A DNA stretch of 64,000 nucleotides, from positions 5,456,001-5,520,000 of the forward strand of contig NZ_CP068595.1 in the NCBI RefSeq assembly GCF_016772475.1, given 5' to 3'. The position numbers and the translations under genes were made by a program. Below, piece by piece: positions 54,842-63,239 of the stretch. This DNA comes from Paenibacillus sonchi (GTDB lineage Bacteria > Bacillota > Bacilli > Paenibacillales > Paenibacillaceae). The notes under the pieces are model-generated. The model did not search any database. It saw only the letters and a program-made list of their open reading frames with translations, and was not told where the DNA came from. How positions within the stretch are numbered: the first letter of the stretch is position 1; every line of letters starts with the position of its first letter.

Positions 54842-56178
54842 TTGTTAAAGCGGCTTCTTACAACCGTAACCGTAATATCCTGCTTGACCTTAACCATGCA
54901 GGCAGCCGCCGCAGAGGATTCCGGCACAGTGCTCACCGGAGGGGTCGCCGCCCCTGCGCCAAAGCATCCTTTCCCGGAGCATGAACCTTACCAGAGCGGC
55001 ACTATTAAGCCGAACCATGTATCCCAAGGCCAGCTGGATAATGATGTGCGGAAGAAATACGATGAATGGAAAGCACGGTATCTGGTGCAGCCTCCGAAGG
55101 AATCCGACCAGTACTATGTTTATTACAACCTGGAGAAGGAAGCCTCCCCCGCCAATGCCGTTTCCTGCTCGGAGGGGCATGGCTACGGGATGTTGATTAC
55201 CTCGCTGATGGCAGGTTATGACCCTCTTGCGAAGGATTATTTTGATGGTCTTTACCGGTTCTTCAAAGCACATCCCAGCGTTAATAACCCGGCATTAATG
55301 GCCTGGCAGCAGATCAAAACCGCTCAAGGTGAGGTTATCGATACACCCCCTCCGACAGCGACGACGGCAGCCGTTCGGCTACAGACGGTGATATGGATAT
55401 TGCCTACGCCTTGCTGCTTGCGGACAAGCAATGGGGGAGCAACGGCCAGATTAATTATCTGGGGGAAGCCAAGGCCGTCATTTCCGCCATCATGGAGAAA
55501 GATGTGAATCCGCAGAAATGGAGCTTGAAATTCGGTGACTGGGTGGAAAATAACGATCCGGATTATGCCCTTGCCACACGCCCCTCCGACTTTATGCTGG
55601 GCCACCTGCGGGCTTTCGGGAAGGCATCGGGGAATATGGACTGGACTAAGGTAGCCGATAATACCTATAAAATTATCCAGACCATTTCCAGCAAATATAG
55701 TCCCGTTACCGGACTTCTCCCGGACTTTGTAGTCTTCAAAAACGGCTCTTATGCCCCTTCACCCCCGTTTTTACTGGAGACCGAGAGAGACGGATCCTTC
55801 AGTTGGAATGCTGCCCGGGTGCCATGGAGAGTCCCCGTTGATTATCTGCTGGCAGGAGATACGCGGGCGCTGAACCAGACCCGGTTGACGAATGCCTGGA
55901 TTTCCAAAAAGACCAACAATGATCCCGGAAAAATTGTGGCTGGCTACAAATTGAACGGCAATCCGCTGGATGACAAAGATCCCGCAATCGCGTTCTCCGC
56001 ACCGTTCGCCGTTAGTGCGATGGTGGACGCCAGCAATCAGGCGTGGCTGAATGCCCTTTGGAACAGCCTTGTCAGTGCTCCAACAGCTTCCAACGCCTAC
56101 TATGGCAACAGTATCCGCTTGCTTTGCATGATCACCGTCTCCGGGAACTGGTGGGACCCTGCGAATGCCGGCAATTAA
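54842..56178 (+). pseudogene. secreted glycoside hydrolase family 8 enzyme, frameshifted
   Basis: A signal peptide (LLTTVTVISCLTLTMQAAAA) is followed by the GH8 region with the acid Glu in CSEGHGYGMLIT. The frame is lost in a run of five C (55346-55350). One more C gives IDTPPSDSDDGSRSATDGDMDIAYALLLADKQW, which contains the GH8 signature ATDGDMDIAYALLLA. The second part (to 56178) is complete. The full enzyme would have about 445 residues and cut beta-1,4 or mixed beta-glucan or chitosan outside the cell. The start is TTG with AAGGAG. Confidence 0.88.
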
Positions 56179-56230
56179 GCATTAAGGACTTAGGACAGAT
56201 TGAATAGGGTATGCTTACTACAGCAGGAAT

Positions 56231-56260
56231 AAGATGACTTAACCAGAGTCATCTTTTTTT
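56231..56260 (+). terminator. terminator after the GH8 gene
   Basis: AAGATGACT pairs perfectly with AGTCATCTT, followed by T5 or more. Confidence 0.9.
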
Positions 56261-56274
56261 ATACCGCTCTACAT

Positions 56275-56285
56275 TGATATATTAT
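56275..56285. promoter_or_regulatory. 11-bp motif shared with the GntR-type regulator promoter
   Basis: TGATATATTAT is identical to 51250-51260. It lies about 25 bases upstream of the -35 box of the GH125 operon. Confidence 0.5.
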
Positions 56286-56303
56286 TGACCATATAAATAT
56301 TGA

Positions 56304-56332
56304 TTGACATATTATATACATACCAATATACT
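56304..56332 (+). promoter_or_regulatory. promoter of the mannan operon
   Basis: TTGACA (56304-56309) and TATACT (56327-56332) are exactly 17 bases apart. Confidence 0.75.
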
Positions 56333-56338
56333 ATTCTA

Positions 56339-56352
56339 TGTAAGCGCTTAAT
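56339..56352. promoter_or_regulatory. cre-like catabolite control site
   Basis: TGTAAGCGCTTAAT matches the consensus TGWAARCGYTWNCW at 13 of 14 positions. It lies at the expected transcription start, where CcpA would repress. Confidence 0.7.
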
Positions 56353-56409
56353 AAAACATGAAAAGGGAGGTTATCTCTGCTGAATGCCTCGAAAGAAATA
56401 CCTCATTCC

Positions 56410-57675
56410 ATGCAGCTCCTATCCGCGCGGGTCAGAGAGATGCTGCCGGACCGCCTGAAGCTGGCAGAAATGTTCGAACAATGTTTATCGAACACCTGGA
56501 ATACTACAATTAAACGCAATATGGATGGAACAACTTTTGTAATTACCGGGGATATTCCGGCTATGTGGCTGAGAGATTCTGCTGCTCAAGTCAGGCCTTT
56601 TCTGATTTCGGCCGCAGAGGATGAAGAAATAGCAGATATGATTGAGGGGTTGGTGAAGCACCAGTTTGCCTGTATCGAATTAGACCCTTATGCGAACGCT
56701 TTTAACCAAGAGGCGAACGGCCAGGGGCATCAGGAAGACCTGACAGACATGAACCCGTGGATTTGGGAGCGGAAATACGAAATTGATTCCTTGTGTTATC
56801 CTATCCAGCTCAGTTATCTGCTGTGGAAGAACACCGGCCGCATTAGTCAGTTCGATGATGCTTTTGTAAAAGGGGTCTGGCGGATAATCGGACTATGGAT
56901 CACCGAACAGAATCATGAATGGGATTCCAAATATACGTTTCAACGAACCGGTTGTCCGCCTACCGATACCTTGGTCCGTAACGGCAAAGGCAGCTTGACC
57001 TCCTTTACGGGAATGACCTGGTCCGGATTCCGCCCGAGTGACGATGCCTGCGAATATGGTTATCTGATCCCGGCCAATATGTTCGCTGTCGTTGTTCTAC
57101 GTTATGTATGCGAAATTGCCGGGGAGGTGCTGAAGAGCCCGGAGCTTGCGGCAGCCGCCGGGCGTCTGCTGGAGCAGATCGAAGCGGGGATCAGGCAATA
57201 CGGGTTAGTGGACCATCCCGAGTATGGGACTATCTATGCTTATGAGACAGATGGATTGGGCGGTGTGAACCTGATGGATGATGCGAATGTTCCGAGTCTG
57301 CTGTCCAGTCCTTATCTGGGCTACACTTCCGCTGACGATCCAATCTATATGAATACCCGCCGGTTTATTTTGAGTAAAAGCAATCCTTACTACTATTCCG
57401 GAACTGCCGCAGCAGGTGTTGGCAGTCCCCATACCCCCAGCCGATATATTTGGCCAATTGCTTTGGCGGTCCAGGGTATGACTTCATGTAATGCAGACGA
57501 GCAGCAATCTATGCTTGATCTGCTGGAGCATTCAGATGCCGGGACCGGCTATATGCATGAAGCCTTTCATGCAGACCGCCCCGGCGAGTATACCCGCCCC
57601 TGGTTTTCTTGGGCCAACATGATGTTCTGTGAGCTGGTGCTTATGTGTTGCGGGATTGAAGTGAAACGAAGTTGA
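56410..57675 (+). CDS. GH125 exo-alpha-1,6-mannosidase
   Basis: The protein has 421 residues counted from ATG 56410. GH125 motifs are MDGTTFVITGDIPAMWLRDSAAQVRPFL (about residues 38-65), TDMNPWIWERKYEIDSL and a C-terminal HADRPGEYTRPWFSWANMMF. GH125 enzymes release mannose from non-reducing ends of alpha-1,6-mannosides. There is no signal peptide, so it is cytoplasmic. The only good ribosome site (GGGAGG, 56365-56370) stands before an in-frame CTG at 56377-56382, and the residues after that CTG (LNASKEIPHSM) look like family N-terminus, so a CTG start is possible. It leads the sugar transporter operon. Confidence 0.93.
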   Translation: MQLLSARVREMLPDRLKLAEMFEQCLSNTWNTTIKRNMDGTTFVITGDIPAMWLRDSAAQVRPFLISAAEDEEIADMIEGLVKHQFACIELDPYANAFNQEANGQGHQEDLTDMNPWIWERKYEIDSLCYPIQLSYLLWKNTGRISQFDDAFVKGVWRIIGLWITEQNHEWDSKYTFQRTGCPPTDTLVRNGKGSLTSFTGMTWSGFRPSDDACEYGYLIPANMFAVVVLRYVCEIAGEVLKSPELAAAAGRLLEQIEAGIRQYGLVDHPEYGTIYAYETDGLGGVNLMDDANVPSLLSSPYLGYTSADDPIYMNTRRFILSKSNPYYYSGTAAAGVGSPHTPSRYIWPIALAVQGMTSCNADEQQSMLDLLEHSDAGTGYMHEAFHADRPGEYTRPWFSWANMMFCELVLMCCGIEVKRS

Positions 57676-57723
57676 TGGAATGGGCAACAAAGACATACCA
57701 AATAGTGTGAGGGGGATACAACA

Positions 57724-59034
57724 ATGAAAAAATGGTTGATTACGGCACTTTCGCTGGCCATGCTCTCTGCCCTGGCAGCCGGATGCGGCGGCAATTCGGA
57801 CAATTCCGGAACACCCGCTGCCGGAACCAGCGGAACAGACACAGACAGCAAGAGCGGCAAGAAGACAGAACTCACCTTCTGGGGTGACTGGGGCGGCGAA
57901 GGCCAGAAGCAGTTCGAGACCATGATCGATGCTTTTAACAAATCCCAGGATAAAATTCATGTGAAATACGTGCTGCAGCAGGATATGATCACGAAATTCC
58001 TGACGGCTGCCACGAATGGCGGAGCTCCCGATGTACTGTTCTGGGACCGCTGGCGCACCTCGCTCTACGCTCCCAAAAATGTGCTGCATCCTGTAGATGA
58101 ATATTTAACGCGGGACGGCGTCTCCAAAGATGATTTTTACAGTGAATCGCTGACAGAGCTGTCCTATAACGATAAATTGTACGGTCTCCCGCTTACAGTA
58201 GATGCACGGGCATTGTTCTATAATAAGAAGCTGCTTGCCGAAGCGGGACTACAGCCCCCGGCAACTTGGGATGAGCTGGAAGCAGCGGCAGCGAAGCTGA
58301 CCAAATGGAATGGCAACAAGCTTGAAGTTGCCGGTTTCTCGATGGCCGACCTGGGACTGTTTAATATGTATCTCCAGCAGGCTGGCGGCACCATGCTGAC
58401 CGAGGACGGAAAGACCAACTTCAATAATGAAAAAGGCAAGCAGGTGCTGGAATTCTGGGACCGCCTGATGAACAAAGACAAGGTGTACAAGGTTGGCTTT
58501 GAGTTGGGACTTGGAGAAGGGCAGGACGCCTTCGTTACCGGTAAGGTTGCCATGCTCTATTCAGGTCCATGGATGCTGAGTACCTACAATAAATACGGCA
58601 AAGACCTCGATTACGGCATTGTGCCGCCTCCCGCAGGTCCGAACGGCGACAAAGGCAGTGTAATGGGCGGATTCGGCCTTGTTATTCCTGAAGGCTCCAA
58701 ACATCATGATGAGGCCTGGGAATTCATTAAATGGTGGACAGCCAACAAGGACAACGCTTTGCTCTGGGCCAAAACCAGCCTCAATCTGCCTGGCTTCAAG
58801 CCTTCCATGGAGGACCCGTTCTTCCAGAACGATCCGCTCTGGAAACCATTCCTTGAAACTCTGGAATTCGCCAAAGTCCGTCCACAGCATCCGGGTTATT
58901 CTGTCATGGAAACAGACGCACTCGCACCTAATCTTCAGCTGAACCAGCAGAACAAGCTGAGTATTGAAGATACCCTGAAGAAAGCGCAGGAGCAGGGGGA
59001 TGAGATGCTCAAGGCTAACGAAGCTGTAAAGTAG
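57724..59034 (+). CDS. sugar ABC transporter substrate-binding lipoprotein
   Basis: The 436-residue protein has a lipoprotein signal with lipobox LAAGCGG (Cys about 22) and the family 1 solute-binding fold (ELTFWGDWGGEGQKQFETMIDAFNK, APDVLFWDRWR, GKVAMLYSGPWML). It should catch oligosaccharides outside the cell and pass them to the two permeases encoded next. No ATPase gene is in the cluster, so a shared MsmK-type ATPase is likely. From context the ligand should be an alpha-manno-oligosaccharide. AGGGGGA precedes the ATG. Confidence 0.93.
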   Translation: MKKWLITALSLAMLSALAAGCGGNSDNSGTPAAGTSGTDTDSKSGKKTELTFWGDWGGEGQKQFETMIDAFNKSQDKIHVKYVLQQDMITKFLTAATNGGAPDVLFWDRWRTSLYAPKNVLHPVDEYLTRDGVSKDDFYSESLTELSYNDKLYGLPLTVDARALFYNKKLLAEAGLQPPATWDELEAAAAKLTKWNGNKLEVAGFSMADLGLFNMYLQQAGGTMLTEDGKTNFNNEKGKQVLEFWDRLMNKDKVYKVGFELGLGEGQDAFVTGKVAMLYSGPWMLSTYNKYGKDLDYGIVPPPAGPNGDKGSVMGGFGLVIPEGSKHHDEAWEFIKWWTANKDNALLWAKTSLNLPGFKPSMEDPFFQNDPLWKPFLETLEFAKVRPQHPGYSVMETDALAPNLQLNQQNKLSIEDTLKKAQEQGDEMLKANEAVK

Positions 59035-59110
59035 ACGGTGCAAGCAGCAGGGGATGGGGCTTATTCCCCTGCTGCAAGAAGTATTGCCGCATGATGAAGG
59101 GGGGAAGTTT

Positions 59111-59998
59111 ATGGCTTCCATGAGAAAGGTGGAACGTCACCAGGCGCGGACAGCTTATTTGTTCATTACGCCCACGGTGCTGCTGTTCGCAGTGTTTACA
59201 GTGATACCTGTGGTGATGGCCTTATATTTAAGTTTTACCAACTATGATGTGCTAAGCAGAAATGACTGGATCGGCCTCGACAACTACCGGCGGCTGGTCG
59301 ATGATGATCTACTGTGGAAAACCTTCCGCAATGTCTTTCTGTATTCGGTGATCTTTGTCCCGCTGAATATTCTGATTTCATTGCTCCTGGGGCTGCTGTT
59401 AAGCCGGGCGTGGCGAGGCGTTAAGCTGTTCCGCACCTTTTATTACCTGCCTACGCTGACTTCGGCTGTTGCAGCGGCAACGGTATGGATCTGGCTGCTG
59501 CATCCGGAATTCGGGCTGGTCAACGGACTGCTCTCCTATGCCGGGATAACCGGACCCGCCTGGCTGTCTGAGACAAGAACGGCCATGCTGTCGATTGTTA
59601 TGCTGACCCTGTGGCAGTCTGTCGGCTCCAATATGATTATTTATCTGGCCGGTCTGCAGGGAGTGCCGGATTATCTGTACGAATCGGCGCGGCTCGACGG
59701 AGCGGGCAAGCTGGACTGCTTCCGGTTCATCACCTGGCCGCAGCTCCGGCCAACCACTTTTCTGGTCAGTACAATGGCCATTATCGGAGCGCTGCAGCTG
59801 TTTGACCAGGCCTTTGTCCTGACACAAGGCGGTCCGGCGAATGTCACCAAAACGCCGGTCTATCTGATCTATCAGCAGGGCTTCAATCAGCTGCAAATGG
59901 GCTATGCATCGGCGCAGGCTTTTGTGCTGGCAATGGCGATCCTGGTATTCTCACTGATCAACATGCGGATATCCAAAGCTGAAGAGCCGGTCGTATGA
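59111..59998 (+). CDS. sugar ABC transporter permease (first)
   Basis: The protein of about 295 residues has six membrane segments. The N-terminal ARTAYLFITPTVLLFAVFTVIP and the EAA loop YESARLDGAGKLDCFRFITWPQL (about 196-218) are typical of MalF-type permeases. The ATG at 59111 has GGGGGG upstream and gives the normal family start; an upstream ATG at 59054 is unlikely. It forms the membrane channel with the second permease. Confidence 0.93.
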   Translation: MASMRKVERHQARTAYLFITPTVLLFAVFTVIPVVMALYLSFTNYDVLSRNDWIGLDNYRRLVDDDLLWKTFRNVFLYSVIFVPLNILISLLLGLLLSRAWRGVKLFRTFYYLPTLTSAVAAATVWIWLLHPEFGLVNGLLSYAGITGPAWLSETRTAMLSIVMLTLWQSVGSNMIIYLAGLQGVPDYLYESARLDGAGKLDCFRFITWPQLRPTTFLVSTMAIIGALQLFDQAFVLTQGGPANVTKTPVYLIYQQGFNQLQMGYASAQAFVLAMAILVFSLINMRISKAEEPVV

Positions 59999-60031
59999 GC
60001 AGGATAGACCGGAAAAAGGAGGTTTCGAGCT

Positions 60032-60918
60032 ATGGGTGTTACCGGCGGCTCCCCGCTAAAGAGGGGTCTTACTAAAACTGCGTATTATATCGTGTGTATT
60101 CTTATCGCTATTGCCATGTTCCTGCCGTTCTACTGGAGTGTGCTGACATCGCTGAAGCCGGATGATGAGATTTTCGCTATGCCCATTAAGTGGTTTCCGG
60201 ATCATTTGACCTTTGAGCATTACCGCAAAGCTTTTACGACAGTACCTTTTGCGTTATATTTCTGGAATTCGCTTGTCCTCGCGGCAGCTGGAGTACTGGC
60301 TAATCTATTCTTCGGCTCACTCAGCGGCTATGCCTTTGCGAAGCTGAAGTTCAGACTGAATAAGCCCATCTTCCGCGTGCTGCTGGCAGCGATGATGATT
60401 CCCGGCATCGTAACCATGATCCCGACGGTATATGTCATGCGCCATATTCCGTTTGCGGGGGGAATGACTTCTTTGGCAGCGGCGGGAATGGCCTGATGAA
60501 CTCATTTTGGGGCATTATTTTGCCGGGTGCATCCGGGACCTTTGCGGTTTTCTTCATGCGCCAATTTTTCCTCACCCTGCCCAGTGACATGATGGAAATG
60601 GCCCGGATCGAGGGCTGCAGGGAATTTATGATCTTTTGGCGGATTTATCTGCCTCTGACCAAGCCGGCGCTGGCTACCTTGAGCATTTTTACCTTTCAGG
60701 CCGGCTGGAACGGCTTCCTCTGGCCGATGATCGTGCTGAATGACCCGGATAAGGCGACCATCCAAATGGGGCTGCAGGCCTTTTCCTATAATTTCCAGAC
60801 CGATTACGGGCCGATGATGGCGGGTGCGCTGGTGGCGATTTTACCAATACTGGTGCTGTTTTTGGCTCTGCAGCGTTATTTTGTACAGGGCATTGCGTTC
60901 AGCGGTATCAAAGGGTAA
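60032..60918 (+). pseudogene. sugar ABC transporter permease (second, MalG type), frameshifted
   Basis: The frame 60032-60496 covers the first half (FLPFYWSVLTSLKPDDEIFAMP, LAAMMIPGIVTMIPTVYVM). It ends at TGA soon after a run of six G (60457-60462). The second half (to 60918) has the EAA loop MARIEGCREFMIFWRIYLPL and the C-terminus RYFVQGIAFSGIKG. One more G restores PFAGGNDFFGSGGNGLMNSFWG and a normal permease of about 295 residues. Without it the transporter would lack its partner, which is hard to reconcile with the intact operon around it. Confidence 0.87.
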
Positions 60919-60963
60919 GCTGCCGCTGGCGGCAGATCATAAGTTACAGGGAGAGAGAGCCTT

Positions 60964-62028
60964 ATGAAGCAAATGAAGCTAGAAGCTGGATTATGGGGAG
61001 AACGGGCAGAAGAGGCGCAGGAAGCACTGGACCATTTTTTCTGGAATGAATCCATTGGATTGTACAACATCGAAACGCCTTGCCCGAACGGGGAGTGCAA
61101 CACTGTATTTCATTACTGGTGGATGGCCCATGCTGCGGATGTACTGGTGGATGGACTCTTGCGGACAAAAAACGGACATTACGAAGAGCGCCTCGCTTCA
61201 CTGCATGAAGGTCTGCTGCGCCGCAATGGCGGCGTGTGGCCGAATGAGCTCTATGATGATATGGAGTGGATGGCCTTGGCCTGGCTTCGTGCCTTTCAGG
61301 CAACCGGGGAGACGCGCTACAAGGATACGGCCCTGCTGTTATGGCAGGATATCAAGACAGGCTGGAACAACCACATGGGAGGAGGAATCGCCTGGCAGAA
61401 ATCACAGCTTGATTATAAGAACACTCCGGCTAACGCACCTGCTGTCATTCTGGCCGCCCGGCTGCATCAGACATTCGGTGTCCCGCAGGATCTGGAATGG
61501 GCAGAGAATATTTTCGACTGGCAAAAGCAGCATCTCGTCGACCCGGAGACAGGTTTTGTCTGGGATGGTATGAACCGTAAGGGTGACGGCGTCATCGATA
61601 AGGATTGGAAGTATACCTACAATCAGGGGGTCTATATCGGTGCTGCCATCGAATTATACCGTATTAAGGGGCAGGCGGCTTACCTTGAAGCTGCCCGGCA
61701 GACCTTCGCCGCAGCCGCCCGGGAGCTGGCCGATCCGCAGTCCGGTGTTTTGCCGGATGAGGGCATTGGGGACGGGGGGCTGTTCAAAGGCATTCTGGTC
61801 CGCTACGCCGCGGAATTGGCGAAGGCTGAGCCAGATGCAAGTGAGACTGTGTCCTTTCTGCACAGAAATGCAGAACTGCTCTGGGCGAGTGGAAAAGGGG
61901 TGGAGGGCGCCCTGTTCGGTACAGACTGGAGCCATCCGCCTGCCGGTTTTGTGCAGCTCAGCTCCCAGCTCAGCGGCATTAAGCTGCTGGAGCGGATGGC
62001 TGAGCTGAGTAGTATTGCTGGTAAATAA
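60964..62028 (+). CDS. GH76 family enzyme (alpha-1,6-mannanase type), cytoplasmic
   Basis: The 354-residue protein has the GH76 barrel features, with the catalytic Asp pair in LYDDMEWMALAWLRAF (about residues 96-111), FHYWWMAHAADVLVDG, GGIAWQKSQLDYKNTPANAPA and FVWDGMNRKGDG. GH76 enzymes cut alpha-1,6-mannan, the backbone of yeast mannan. Most known members are secreted; this one starts MKQMKLEAGLWGERAEEA without a signal peptide. It would therefore act on imported mannan pieces with the GH125 enzyme. GGGAGAG precedes the ATG. Confidence 0.9.
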   Translation: MKQMKLEAGLWGERAEEAQEALDHFFWNESIGLYNIETPCPNGECNTVFHYWWMAHAADVLVDGLLRTKNGHYEERLASLHEGLLRRNGGVWPNELYDDMEWMALAWLRAFQATGETRYKDTALLLWQDIKTGWNNHMGGGIAWQKSQLDYKNTPANAPAVILAARLHQTFGVPQDLEWAENIFDWQKQHLVDPETGFVWDGMNRKGDGVIDKDWKYTYNQGVYIGAAIELYRIKGQAAYLEAARQTFAAAARELADPQSGVLPDEGIGDGGLFKGILVRYAAELAKAEPDASETVSFLHRNAELLWASGKGVEGALFGTDWSHPPAGFVQLSSQLSGIKLLERMAELSSIAGK

Positions 62029-62039
62029 GGTATACCAGA

Positions 62040-62093
62040 TGAACTTGGAAAATGATTAAAAAAGGCGAAGAGACGGAGGAGAAGTTTGGAACT
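62040..62093 (+). repeat. half copy of the 15.7-kb palindromic repeat
   Basis: The stretch from TGAACTTGG to GAAGTTTGGAACT matches the left half of the element at 15722-15939 (15732-15784) over almost its full length, with the same ends and nearly equal length. It lies between the two GH76 genes. Confidence 0.65.
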
Positions 62094-62112
62094 CTTTTAA
62101 AGAGGTGATCTT

Positions 62113-63171
62113 ATGGATACTTCCGAAGAAGCGGCAACGAAGGCAGATTGGCAGGCGCGTGCGGACGGGTTCCAGCGAAGCCTTCAGAAGCATTTTTACA
62201 ATGAAAAGACCGGAATTATGAATCAGTGGGTTCCCAGAGACTACACCCGGCCGGATGACAATTTCTACTATTGGTGGCATGCTCACGTGCTCGATGTCCT
62301 TGTAGACGCTTATGAGCGTACGGAAGACCCTGCAATAGCCCGGCATATCCGGGAATACACCCACAGTCTGCGTATATATAATGGCGGGACCTTTCTCCAT
62401 AATTATTATGATGATATGGAATGGACCGCGCTTGCGCTGCTGCGGGCGTACCAGGCAACCGGGGAAGAGGAGTATAAAGCCTCTGTATTGGAGCTGTGGG
62501 TGGATATTCAAACGGCGTGGAATGACCATATCGGCGGCGGAATGGCTTGGAAGAAGGATCAGCTTGACTACAAGAATACCCCCTCGAATGCGCCTGCCGC
62601 CATTCTGGCCGCCCGTTTGTATGGACTGCTGCAGAATCCGGAGGATTTGGAGTGGGCGGTCCGCATCTACGAATGGAATCAGGCCCATCTGGTTGATCCG
62701 GCTTCAGGCTTCGTATGGGACGGAATCAACCGGCTGGGAGACGGCAGAATTGATGATGATTGGGAATTCACTTACTGCCAGGGCGTATTCCTGGGTGCAG
62801 GCGTCGAATTGTTCCGTATTACGGGGGAGCGGAAATATGAAGCGGATGCTCTCCGCACAGCCCGAGCCTGCATCAACCGGCTGTGTCACCCGGATACTCT
62901 GCTGCTGCCTGATGAAGGCATTGATGACACCGGTTTGTTCAAAGGCATTCTGATCCGCTATTTCGTTCAGTTGGAGAAGCAGTTTCCCGGAGCAATACCC
63001 ATCCGTGAGGTTATTCTGGCAAACGCCGATGCTTTATGGAACCAAGGGCTGGACCACCGATTGGGGTTATGCAGCCCCTCTTGGGAACAGAAGCCTGTAC
63101 TGCCGGTTCAGCTTAGTGTCCAGCTTAGCGGACTGATGCTGCTTGAAGGTGCAGCCGTTATACAAAACTAA
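62113..63171 (+). CDS. GH76 family enzyme, second copy, cytoplasmic
   Basis: The 352-residue protein is clearly homologous to the first GH76 (YYDDMEWTALALLRAYQATGEEEYK, GGMAWKKDQLDYKNTPSNAPA, FVWDGINRLGDG, LLPDEGIDDTGLFKGILIRYF) but differs along its whole length. The duplication is therefore not recent. It keeps the catalytic Asp pair and also lacks a signal peptide. The two copies may prefer different chain lengths or branches. AGAGGTG precedes the ATG, and a fragment of a dispersed repeat lies just upstream. Confidence 0.9.
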   Translation: MDTSEEAATKADWQARADGFQRSLQKHFYNEKTGIMNQWVPRDYTRPDDNFYYWWHAHVLDVLVDAYERTEDPAIARHIREYTHSLRIYNGGTFLHNYYDDMEWTALALLRAYQATGEEEYKASVLELWVDIQTAWNDHIGGGMAWKKDQLDYKNTPSNAPAAILAARLYGLLQNPEDLEWAVRIYEWNQAHLVDPASGFVWDGINRLGDGRIDDDWEFTYCQGVFLGAGVELFRITGERKYEADALRTARACINRLCHPDTLLLPDEGIDDTGLFKGILIRYFVQLEKQFPGAIPIREVILANADALWNQGLDHRLGLCSPSWEQKPVLPVQLSVQLSGLMLLEGAAVIQN

Positions 63172-63239
63172 GATTTGCCACATCACGGATTCACACAGAC
63201 GGTGTCTAGCTCTGGAAATAAATCCAAGGGGATGGTGTG

